64,000 bases of DNA from Ignisphaera aggregans DSM 17230 (GTDB lineage Archaea; Thermoproteota; Thermoprotei_A; Sulfolobales; Ignisphaeraceae), in the NCBI GenBank assembly GCA_000145985.1, contig CP002098.1, positions 1,654,501 to 1,718,500 on the forward strand, given 5' to 3'. The translations under genes were made by a program, and so were the position numbers. The notes under the pieces were generated by a model, which saw only the letters and a program-made list of their open reading frames with translations, was not told the DNA's origin and ran no database searches. Positions 16,923 to 25,016 of the stretch are shown here, piece by piece; the first letter of the stretch is position 1, and every line of letters begins with the position of its first letter.

Positions 16923-18143
16923 TTATAGTGATGGAAGCCTCTTTCTACCATAGATAAATGCTAACAGTCTTCCAACACCGGATACTATAAATATTAACTG
17001 CATTAGCAGTATATTTATTGATGCTATATATGCCCCCAGTTTAGATGCTGATGCTGCTGCTAGATTATTTACTATTCCTAGTAATGATAATAGATATATT
17101 CTATCACTTTCCTTAGGTAGATATAGATTATATATACCTGCAACTAGATTAAATGCTGCCCAGCTAAATCCGGAATAGAAATTGAGTAGTGCTTGGTGAA
17201 TAACCGTTGGGGATAATAAGAAGAATATTGGTATAAACGATATTGGTATAATGCTATAGATAAGAACATTTCTTGGCTTTAGTCTATGATATATTCTACT
17301 AAATGTGTAGTTACCAAGAACAGTAGCTAAAGTGCTAGATATATTGTTTATTGATATCCATGTTTCTGATCCATTGAATATTTTAAGGATATAGTAATTC
17401 CATATAGCTGCAGGAATATTTGTAAATACTGTTAATATTAGGAAGAATATTATGTATCCTCTCATACCATCATCATTAACTATCTTTAAATAACTAGTAA
17501 TAATATCCCTCATCTTCTGTTTTATTGAATTTCTAATATTTTTCTCCCAAAGAATCGATAAGAATATTATTGAAATTATTGCAGCAGTTAATGCCATCGT
17601 ATAGCAAATTCTGTAGCTAGAGATATTCGATCCCAACAACCAGAAGATCAATGTGCTTGTAGTTAATGCTATAAAGGAAGATGCTGTTACATATGTATTT
17701 ACTTTGCTAAAAATACCCAATGATTTCTCCTTAGGTATAATATCAGCAATAGTATCAGAATATGCTAATCCACCAACAGCTCCAGAAAATTGTGCTATAG
17801 CTACTAAACCATATAATAGCGATCTAATTTTTAATACATCCACAAATCCTGTTAAGCTCCAAGAAATTAGATTCATTGAGGTGAAGAACTTCCATATCAA
17901 TACTCTTACATTTCTATATCTATACAATATAGGCAGCCCTATAAAGTTTCCTAATGCTATCATAGCAATATTTATAAAGGTTAGTGTACCCAGTTCATCA
18001 ATACTGTAATTCAATACTCTAATGGCATATGCTTGATAAAAAACTGAAGCTATAATCACAGAAAAGTTATAGAATATGGAGTGAAAAATCCATCTCTTAA
18101 TCCATGTATCCTTAAATATCTCCTCCGAGGACAAAGTAGACAA
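16923..18143 (-). CDS. Major facilitator superfamily-like transporter
   Basis: 406 residues with about twelve hydrophobic segments, a central cytoplasmic loop around residues 200-220 and few charged residues inside the membrane parts. The N-terminal half carries IADIIPKEKSLGIFSK, resembling the loop 2-3 region of MFS drug/sugar carriers. The substrate cannot be called. The start is TTG at 18143 (MSTLSSEEIF); a GGAGGAG stretch lies within the first codons, so a slightly later start is conceivable. It is the upstream member of a same-strand pair with the carrier that follows. Confidence 0.65.
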   Translation of the reverse strand: MSTLSSEEIFKDTWIKRWIFHSIFYNFSVIIASVFYQAYAIRVLNYSIDELGTLTFINIAMIALGNFIGLPILYRYRNVRVLIWKFFTSMNLISWSLTGFVDVLKIRSLLYGLVAIAQFSGAVGGLAYSDTIADIIPKEKSLGIFSKVNTYVTASSFIALTTSTLIFWLLGSNISSYRICYTMALTAAIISIIFLSILWEKNIRNSIKQKMRDIITSYLKIVNDDGMRGYIIFFLILTVFTNIPAAIWNYYILKIFNGSETWISINNISSTLATVLGNYTFSRIYHRLKPRNVLIYSIIPISFIPIFFLLSPTVIHQALLNFYSGFSWAAFNLVAGIYNLYLPKESDRIYLLSLLGIVNNLAAASASKLGAYIASINILLMQLIFIVSGVGRLLAFIYGRKRLPSL

Positions 18144-18180
18144 ATTTCTATCACTCTAGAATGTTGTCTAGATAAATAGT

Positions 18181-18945
18181 CTATGTCTTCATGATTGCAT
18201 CGGGTAGTAGCTCCATTATAGATTTATTTAGCTCCTCAACAATTTTATTTACCTTTCTATAGTTCCATATATGCATATCTATAACGAAGTTTAATTTATC
18301 CTCTTTAGTTCCTATATAGGTTATATCAGGCTCTGTTGCAAGATCTTCTTTAATCTTTTCAACAGCTTTATATAGAGAGTTACGAACCATCTCTATACTA
18401 TAGCTAGTTGGTACTAAAACATATACCCTTAGAGCTAGTCCGAGAGGTGTAGTTCTATTAATTACAATGTTGTTTATAATTCTTGAATATGGAACAAAAA
18501 CTCTCTCTAATCTAGGTGTCTCACCAATTATACCTATTGAACCTAGTTCTAAAACTCTAATTGAAATACCTTCTATCTCTATCCAGTCTCCCTTTTTAAT
18601 AATACCTCTAGTTCTTATAAAAAACTCTGAACCCAGGTTTCTTATAGCATCAGCAAACATTACTATTAGAGCTAACCCCATTAAGAATATAATTACTGTA
18701 AATACCTGTACCTCAGGGGCAATAATTGCTGCTATAATAATTGCAGCAAGTATATATATAGCTATCTTTGTTGTTTCAACTATTCTAGCTAGATATTCTG
18801 CCTCTGCGCCTCTTAAAAAGTATGTAACTATCTTTGATAGCGCCTTAACTATTATATATGTTGCTATTGCTACAATTGCAACCGCTATTAATCTGAATAA
18901 CAATGTTTGCAGTGCTGGTGCTATTATATCCCATATACCATCCAT
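18181..18945 (-). CDS. MscS-family small-conductance mechanosensitive channel
   Basis: 254 residues: three N-terminal hydrophobic segments (to about residue 100), then the MscS beta domain with IKKGDWIEIEGI and a C-terminal alpha/beta domain. The pore-lining third helix includes MFADAIRNLGSEFFIRTRG, matching the MscS TM3b/beta junction. Such channels open under membrane tension and release solutes on osmotic downshock. ATG 18945 starts four bases after the stop of the RCK-domain gene, which in turn overlaps the gene upstream, so all three form one operon. Confidence 0.85.
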   Translation of the reverse strand: MDGIWDIIAPALQTLLFRLIAVAIVAIATYIIVKALSKIVTYFLRGAEAEYLARIVETTKIAIYILAAIIIAAIIAPEVQVFTVIIFLMGLALIVMFADAIRNLGSEFFIRTRGIIKKGDWIEIEGISIRVLELGSIGIIGETPRLERVFVPYSRIINNIVINRTTPLGLALRVYVLVPTSYSIEMVRNSLYKAVEKIKEDLATEPDITYIGTKEDKLNFVIDMHIWNYRKVNKIVEELNKSIMELLPDAIMKT

Positions 18946-18949
18946 AGTA

Positions 18950-19681
18950 CTACCCTATGGGTCTTGTTGAAATTCTAAATGTCTCAGTATATCTTCTAGC
19001 TAATATTTCTTCGTGTTTTCTAAATATCCTCTCTATATCGTTAACACCTCTATATAGTTCATCACCTATTCCTATAACTATAATTGTATCTCCCTGTTCT
19101 ATCTCATAATTTTCATCCTCAACTATCTTACCAATTTTATTTAACACTATCAATCCTATGTTTCTCTCTCTAGCTACCTCCCTAAGCTCTTTTAGGAATA
19201 CTCCTATAGTACCTCTTCTAGCAACCCTATGTACAGCTATTCCAAGATTTAAATAGTTTAAAACATTCATGAATATCCATGTATCTAGAGCTATAAATGA
19301 TGCTATATTGCCGAGAACATAATTATCTATACCAACAATATATTTGATACCTTCTCTCTCCGGTATATCTCTATTAATCGATTCATTTAGTATGAGCATT
19401 ATTGTTGGTATTCCCATAGTTTTTAAAGCTCTTGCAGCATTAATGCCATCATAATCCTCATCCATAGCTATAATAGCCATATCAAAATTCTCAAGCTCTT
19501 CATGAACATATATATCGTCTATGCTTCTAATCTTTGTAAATTTAGCTGAGATTTTCTCGGCTATGGCTCTAATCTCCTCATCTACACTAAATATATGTAT
19601 ATATGGTTTAAACCTTAAGGAGGATATAATTTCTATCGCTGTTCTAATAAACCTCTTACCAGTGATGATAGCTATTCTCAT
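18950..19681 (-). CDS. RCK/TrkA-like regulatory protein with degenerate nucleotide-binding motif
   Basis: 243 residues. Residues 1-130 look like an RCK_N/TrkA-N Rossmann domain (alternating strands, an AIIAMDEDYDGINAA segment), and 150-225 like TrkA-C, with GDTIIVIGIGDELY near the end. The Gly-x-Gly-xx-Gly loop of TrkA-N is not intact: the first strand reads IAIITGKRFIRTA. RCK proteins gate K+ channels and transporters in response to NAD(H), nucleotides or ions. No K+ channel is present; the partner in the operon is an MscS channel four bases downstream. Start ATG 19681 overlaps the upstream stop in an ATGA-type junction. Confidence 0.7.
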   Translation of the reverse strand: MRIAIITGKRFIRTAIEIISSLRFKPYIHIFSVDEEIRAIAEKISAKFTKIRSIDDIYVHEELENFDMAIIAMDEDYDGINAARALKTMGIPTIMLILNESINRDIPEREGIKYIVGIDNYVLGNIASFIALDTWIFMNVLNYLNLGIAVHRVARRGTIGVFLKELREVARERNIGLIVLNKIGKIVEDENYEIEQGDTIIVIGIGDELYRGVNDIERIFRKHEEILARRYTETFRISTRPIG

Positions 19682-20418
19682 ACTTTCACACCTAGTTTAT
19701 CTAAATAGGTATCCACTCTATCTCTCTCCACAATATTTAATGTAGATGCATATACTATAAGCTTCTTAATTAAGTCTCTAACAACATATTCTTCATATCC
19801 TCTTATAGAATCTATATTGTCAATACATTTATTATCGATTGCTATACCTCTAGAGCTTTGACTAGATATTCTAAGAAAAGCAAAATGCTCAATATTCCAG
19901 TAGCTATGTGGTACATCTACTAAGAATTTCTTTAATGCTACTATAAATGAATATGATGGATATAGAAGTTCTGTTATCATGGGTACTAATGTTGATATAT
20001 CGTGAAGATACTTTCTATAGATTTCTGAAAGTCTTTCGTTTGTTAATGGAGATGAGATATTCAGCAATGCTTCACCATTTAATATCTTTTCAAGAGATCT
20101 CTCTATTATATCTAACGAGAAACATTTAGAGTCTAGATTTATAAGTGCAATTATATTACTTAGAGAAATCCTTATTCCAGCTAGAAGTGCTTCCCCTCTA
20201 CTAAAGGGTGTTTTAACAACATATAGCGGTATAGATGATATAGCTTTAGGTTTCTCTAAACCATAGTATAATACATATGTTTCTGCTATTTCAATTCTCT
20301 TCCTAATATTATCACTAATCTTTTTAGATTTTTCAATATTCTTTGCATTCGAAGTATAGAATATTAATGATAGTAACACCTTTCTCCTATCATGCCATCT
20401 GCTAAGTAGATCAACCAT
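19678..20418 (-). CDS. Divergent glycosyltransferase-like (GT2 fold) protein
   Basis: About 246 residues, no firm family. The central part, with PFSRGEALLAGIRISLSNIIA followed by LINLDSKCFSLDII, matches the pattern of GT2 enzymes such as glucosyl-3-phosphoglycerate synthase, where a G-K/R-G-E loop precedes a strand ending in the metal-binding DxD. Here that motif reads LDSKC, so the classical Asp-x-Asp is not preserved and activity is doubtful. It is the first gene of an operon with the RCK protein and the MscS channel (4-base overlap). A link to osmotic response would suit a compatible-solute ancestry, but that is inference. ATG 20418 is preferred to GTG 20421. Confidence 0.5.
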   Translation of the reverse strand: MVDLLSRWHDRRKVLLSLIFYTSNAKNIEKSKKISDNIRKRIEIAETYVLYYGLEKPKAISSIPLYVVKTPFSRGEALLAGIRISLSNIIALINLDSKCFSLDIIERSLEKILNGEALLNISSPLTNERLSEIYRKYLHDISTLVPMITELLYPSYSFIVALKKFLVDVPHSYWNIEHFAFLRISSQSSRGIAIDNKCIDNIDSIRGYEEYVVRDLIKKLIVYASTLNIVERDRVDTYLDKLGVKV

Positions 20419-20524
20419 CACTATAACCTAAGGATAATTATTAAGCCAGCTAATCTATATATAGTTATAGCAGTAGTTCTAAATTATAACTATTAATAAT
20501 CATAGATACCTATAGTGATTACAA

Positions 20525-21892
20525 ATGAGCTATATAACGATAACAGCAAGAGATATTGAAGCATTGGTAAAGGCTATAAAGCTTGGTGAGGAAGTTAAAC
20601 CTAGTCAACAAGCTAAACGTGATGTGTTTAGAGAATATGGGATTAGTGGTACAGTTAATGATAGGATTTTGACAGCTATATACTATGATATATGGAAGAG
20701 AATTGGAATAATAGATAGAATTATCTGTGAACTAACAGGGGTTAGCAATGTAGCTGTTCTCGATCCTTGGCTTCGTGCTGCTCTGAGAGTTGCTATAGAG
20801 ATTCTATTATTTGAAAGATTCTTAAAGGAAAGCCGATATAGAGATGCAAAGAATATCTTCATAAAATATCTTAAGGGTAGGATAGCCGGCTTTCTCTCAA
20901 GGGTTACTCATCCATATGTCGGTATGTATTTCTGGGAAATGGTAGATAAGATCTCTACATATAGACTTGAGATAAAGGATCTATATGGAGATCTTGAGGT
21001 TAGATACATGGTATCAAGGTTTATAATAGATAAGATTATAAAGCTTGTTGGAATTGATGAAGCTAAGAGTATTCTTAGAGAGTTCAACTCTAGATATCCT
21101 ATCTCAATACGTGTAAATATTCTGAAGTGTAGTGTTGATGAGGTTTTAAATGTACTTAGAAGTGAAGGTATTAATGCTGAGATCGGTAAATATGTTAAGA
21201 CCGTTATAAAGTTTAAAGGGCCATATGATTTTGATAGATCTTCTCTATATAGAGAGGGGAAGATAGTGATTCAAGATGAAGCTTCAGCACTTGCATCAAT
21301 ATTGCTAGATCCAAAACCTGGAGAAGTTGTTATCGATCTATGTGCTGCTCCTGGTGGAAAGACTGAGCATATGGGTGAGCTTATGAATAATACTGGCATT
21401 ATCTATGCTTTTGATATAGATAAGACTAGGATTAAGCGTATGCAAGAGATATTGAATAGATGTGGAATCAGCATTGTAAAGATATTTAATGAAGATGCGA
21501 GAAAAGCTACAGAGATCTTAGGTAGGAATATAGCTGATAAGGTATTGGTAGATGCTCCATGTACCTCTAGTGGTACAATAATGAAGAATCAGGAGCTTAG
21601 ATGGCGAATAACAGAGGATGAAGTAAATAAGGCAGCAAAACTCCAATATGAGCTTTTGGAAACAGCGATAGAACTTGTTAAACCTGGTGGAAAGATTCTT
21701 TATACAACATGTTCATTATTTAGAGAAGAGAATGAAGATGTTATTGAGAAGGTACTTAGAAACCATAGCAATGTTAAGATAGTGCCAATAAATGGCCCAC
21801 TAGATCCAGGGTTTATCGCAGGGACTATGAGAGCTTGGCCACATAGACATAAACTTATAGGATTCTTTTACGCACTACTTCAAAAGATTTAG
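20525..21892 (+). CDS. NOL1/NOP2/Sun-family RNA cytosine-5 methyltransferase
   Basis: 455 residues. An N-terminal NusB-like helical domain (1-150) as in RsmB is followed by a class I methyltransferase domain: LCAAPGGKTEHM at 272-283 for SAM, FDID at 296 for ribose contact, the motif IV DAPCTSSG with Cys346 and motif VI TTCS with Cys396. The two cysteines are the release and nucleophilic residues of m5C RNA methyltransferases. Archaeal members modify tRNA or rRNA; the NusB-like domain favours an RsmB-like or similar target, but this is not certain. Start ATG 20525. Confidence 0.9.
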   Translation: MSYITITARDIEALVKAIKLGEEVKPSQQAKRDVFREYGISGTVNDRILTAIYYDIWKRIGIIDRIICELTGVSNVAVLDPWLRAALRVAIEILLFERFLKESRYRDAKNIFIKYLKGRIAGFLSRVTHPYVGMYFWEMVDKISTYRLEIKDLYGDLEVRYMVSRFIIDKIIKLVGIDEAKSILREFNSRYPISIRVNILKCSVDEVLNVLRSEGINAEIGKYVKTVIKFKGPYDFDRSSLYREGKIVIQDEASALASILLDPKPGEVVIDLCAAPGGKTEHMGELMNNTGIIYAFDIDKTRIKRMQEILNRCGISIVKIFNEDARKATEILGRNIADKVLVDAPCTSSGTIMKNQELRWRITEDEVNKAAKLQYELLETAIELVKPGGKILYTTCSLFREENEDVIEKVLRNHSNVKIVPINGPLDPGFIAGTMRAWPHRHKLIGFFYALLQKI

Positions 21893-21963
21893 ACGAATTT
21901 TCATCTATATAACAAAGCTTATATTCTGTTTACACAAAATATTATTCCATAGTGGTGATTATA

Positions 21964-22515
21964 ATGTCTTCAGAAGTTTCATCACAAATTGTGACATCTA
22001 AGAGTAGCGTATGGGAGGAGGCAACAATAGAGGAGATAGTCTATGCAATAGCACATTTGGCCCACGCTGAACAGCATCTCTTAGAGATAGATACAGCCCA
22101 AGGAAAGCCTATACTGACACCTCTTATAAATAGTCTTAGAATGAATAGAAAAATCATTGGAGAAACACTATTTACTCTAATAGGAATAAATGAAAAAAGC
22201 AGTGGAGCACAATTTCGACAAAAAGCTGAAAGCCTTTGGTGCACCCTAAAACATCTATCTATGGCAATGATACATTGTGATGAGGTTGCAGAGAAAATTA
22301 TAAAGAGATTATTAGATGAGATAAAGATGAATAATGCTAGTGATTCTGCAAAGACTTTGGCTCTACATATAACGAATATATATAATGTTAGAAACGAAAT
22401 TAGAAACACCATAATTAAGTTATTAACGGAGGTTCCAAAGAATATAGACCTTGTAGACACGGTTCGCTGTAGAGAAGATCTATGTATAGAAACGGAACCA
22501 AATTTAAATAAATAA
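21964..22515 (+). CDS. Hypothetical helical protein
   Basis: Not recognised. 183 residues, predicted almost all helical, beginning MSSEVSSQIVT and containing repeated amphipathic heptads and histidines in IAHLAHAEQHL that might form a metal site. Four cysteines are scattered (WCTLK, IHCDE, VRCREDLC). It follows the RNA methyltransferase by 71 bases with its own GGTGAT ribosome site in front of ATG 21964. The arrangement of a four-helix bundle with AEQHLLEID is reminiscent of small crenarchaeal DUF proteins, but I cannot name one. Confidence 0.6.
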   Translation: MSSEVSSQIVTSKSSVWEEATIEEIVYAIAHLAHAEQHLLEIDTAQGKPILTPLINSLRMNRKIIGETLFTLIGINEKSSGAQFRQKAESLWCTLKHLSMAMIHCDEVAEKIIKRLLDEIKMNNASDSAKTLALHITNIYNVRNEIRNTIIKLLTEVPKNIDLVDTVRCREDLCIETEPNLNK

Positions 22516-22731
22516 AAATGTATTTCCATCAATTAGTGTTCAGCTAACTATATAACATTGTTTTCTAAATGTTAATTATATCTAATTCAAAGATAAAATA
22601 AGAATAAAAATTATATACTCTATAAATAAACATAAAATTCTCTTCACAAGAATTAGATTATCTCAAAAACTCTATACATCATAATTTAAATACCTCCTAA
22701 TATTCTAAAATATTGCTTTGTATTGCATACT

Positions 22732-24063
22732 TCACCTTATAGGATATTTCCCATATTCATAAGCGGTTTTGAATGTTAAGACTATGTTTTCCGGTGGTGT
22801 GGGTGGCTGTATATTATGTGTTGTAGCAAATATGAATCCTCCATTGGGTGCAAATATCTTTATTAGATTCTTTACATGTTGAATAACTTCATCAGATTTA
22901 GCAAAAGGTAGAACACGTTGAACATCTGCACCACCACCCCAGAATGTTATTTGTTCACCATATTCCTTCTTAAGTCTTTCTGGATCCATGCCCTTTGCAG
23001 ATAGCTGTATAGGGTTGATGATATCTAGTCCAATATCTATAAACTCTTTTATTAATGGAAATATAGCTCCATCACTATGTAGGAATATGTACATCTTTGA
23101 GTGTTTCTTTATATAGCTAAAAATCTCTTCATATCTATGTTTATACATATCTCTAAACACTTGAACAGATATCTGAGGACCTTCCTCTGTACCAAGATCA
23201 TCAGCAAACCCTATAACCTGTACATATTCTCCAAATGCATCTATATACTTCTTTACATTATACATAAGTACATCCACTATATTATCAAGTACAGCTTCAG
23301 CCAAAGTCTTCTTAAGTCTTAAATCGGAGAGCCATCTTGTCCATCCCCTTAGAGCTTGTGCCCATGCATGCATTCGTCCAGCTAACGAAAATACCAATGC
23401 GTAATCCGTATTCCTATACAGATACTCAGCTTTTTCTCTAAGAAATTGTACATATCTATCACTAACCTTAAAAACATCCCAATCAAATCTCTTAACATCT
23501 TCAACACTTTGTGCATTAGCCAAAGGATTTATTCCATGAGCATCAGGTGGAGAAAATGTTGTTCCAGATACAGATCCTTTACCAAGTAAAACAGTTTTAT
23601 AGAGGTATATAGCTATATTATTTCCTTCTACATTGATATCTATACATGCAGGTATCTCTTCTAAGAAACCAAAATAACTATGAGTCCATATCTTCCATAT
23701 AGGTTCATATACCTCTGCCTTACCCGATACATTATCTCTATATATACATGACATACATTGATAAAAGACATCACGATAATAGACTTCTGTATTTGTCGGA
23801 GGTAGATGTCTATTAACATCAATTAGATCGACATGGAATAAATTAATCAATTCCACATCTATCTCTGTAAGCTGTGCCACAACATCCTTTACCCTAGCAG
23901 GTCTCTCAGATAATCCAAGATATTTCCTTAGATCTCTATAACACAAAGGATTCAATGTTGAGACATGTGTAGAACCTAAATCTATTGGAATTCTATCAGG
24001 CTCCTCATGCCTTAACGATATTAAGACTCTATCCCTAGGTTTCATCTCATCGACATAGTACAT
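22732..24063 (-). CDS. Uroporphyrinogen decarboxylase (URO-D) superfamily protein
   Basis: About 443 residues with the URO-D family fold: an N-terminal RHEEPDRIPIDLGST, a long insertion relative to HemE, HSDGAIFPLI in place of the HemE HxCG-type strand, and a C-terminal FWGGGADVQRVLPF followed by GGFIFATTHNIQPPTP, which is close to the methylcobamide:CoM methyltransferase (MtaA/MtbA) branch. HemE itself is shorter and has a different N terminus, so heme synthesis is unlikely. These relatives transfer methyl groups from corrinoid proteins or demethylate methoxylated compounds; no corrinoid protein gene adjoins. ATG 24063 is favoured after GGTAGTG. Confidence 0.75.
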   Translation of the reverse strand: MYYVDEMKPRDRVLISLRHEEPDRIPIDLGSTHVSTLNPLCYRDLRKYLGLSERPARVKDVVAQLTEIDVELINLFHVDLIDVNRHLPPTNTEVYYRDVFYQCMSCIYRDNVSGKAEVYEPIWKIWTHSYFGFLEEIPACIDINVEGNNIAIYLYKTVLLGKGSVSGTTFSPPDAHGINPLANAQSVEDVKRFDWDVFKVSDRYVQFLREKAEYLYRNTDYALVFSLAGRMHAWAQALRGWTRWLSDLRLKKTLAEAVLDNIVDVLMYNVKKYIDAFGEYVQVIGFADDLGTEEGPQISVQVFRDMYKHRYEEIFSYIKKHSKMYIFLHSDGAIFPLIKEFIDIGLDIINPIQLSAKGMDPERLKKEYGEQITFWGGGADVQRVLPFAKSDEVIQHVKNLIKIFAPNGGFIFATTHNIQPPTPPENIVLTFKTAYEYGKYPIR

Positions 24064-24278
24064 AGACACTACCTACTCTAATTCAAAGAAGCATAACTAA
24101 TAAATTTATGTAAAACTAAAAGATTTGTCCCAGTTTAGAGAAACAGAGATTTAATTCGATGATGTTTTACATTTACATAAGCTTTACATATAATGATAAA
24201 GTTTATTTTGATTACTATTAAGGTAAAATTTTATAATAACTATTATTGCAACAGATTCAATAAAAAAGGTGTAACTTA

Positions 24279-24968
24279 GTGAATACATATATTATGATTG
24301 ATCTTGATCATACACTTGTCATCTCACCTATAACTAAAGTACTTAACAATATTCGTAAAGATTTAGCTAAACTTGCAGGGGTATCAGAAGAATATGTACA
24401 TAGGGTGTGGCTTGAAATTGAAGCTAGATATGTGGCTATATCCTCTCCAAAAGCTTTTGACTGGAACTATATTTTGGAGGAGGTTTGTAAGGCGCTTAAT
24501 GTGAAATACTATGTTGATATAATTGAACTATTTTATGATAATTGTAAAGATGTTGAAGTTCTTGATAATGCATATACTGTGCTAGAGATGCTTAGATCGA
24601 TGGGCTATATTCTTGTTCTCTCAACAAATGGTCTATCTAAATATCAGCTATGTGTAATTAAGGAAGTGCAACTCGATAAATACTTCGATTATATGGTCTT
24701 CCCCGATACTATTGGATGTCTTAAGAACTGTAGAAGGTTTTATGAAGAGTTTGCAAGTAGGGGTAAGGTGATTACTGTTGGCGATAGCTATTTCTTTGAT
24801 GTCTATTATCCTAAGTTATTTGGATTCAAATCTATTTTTGTGTATAGAGGATATATGGAGGATATATTTACAAGAATCTTCAGGATAGATACATCAATAG
24901 AACCTGATGCAACAATAAATAATCTACAGAATCTTCCAAGGATTCTACCAAATATTGAAAGTAGCTAA
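24279..24968 (+). CDS. HAD-superfamily hydrolase
   Basis: 229 residues. Motif I is IDLDHTLV with nucleophile Asp8 and Asp10; motif II is LVLSTNG near residue 110; the motif III lysine lies near VIKEVQLDKYF; and motif IV reads VGDSYFFDVYYPKLFG. A helical cap follows motif I, as in subclass I phosphatases. The substrate is not identifiable. The GTG start at 24279 is preceded by an AAGGTG site. A GH3 beta-glucosidase follows 48 bases downstream on the same strand, so a sugar-phosphate phosphatase would fit the context, but this is only suggestive. Confidence 0.75.
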   Translation: MNTYIMIDLDHTLVISPITKVLNNIRKDLAKLAGVSEEYVHRVWLEIEARYVAISSPKAFDWNYILEEVCKALNVKYYVDIIELFYDNCKDVEVLDNAYTVLEMLRSMGYILVLSTNGLSKYQLCVIKEVQLDKYFDYMVFPDTIGCLKNCRRFYEEFASRGKVITVGDSYFFDVYYPKLFGFKSIFVYRGYMEDIFTRIFRIDTSIEPDATINNLQNLPRILPNIESS

Positions 24969-25016
24969 ATTTTTATTCTTTTCACCATAGCTAAGCTATG
25001 TTTTGGTGAATCCTAT

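Noticed and set aside
15685-18143. Two adjacent MFS genes as a recent tandem duplication
   Set aside because: Beyond shared topology the proteins show no long identical stretches, so at most the duplication is old.
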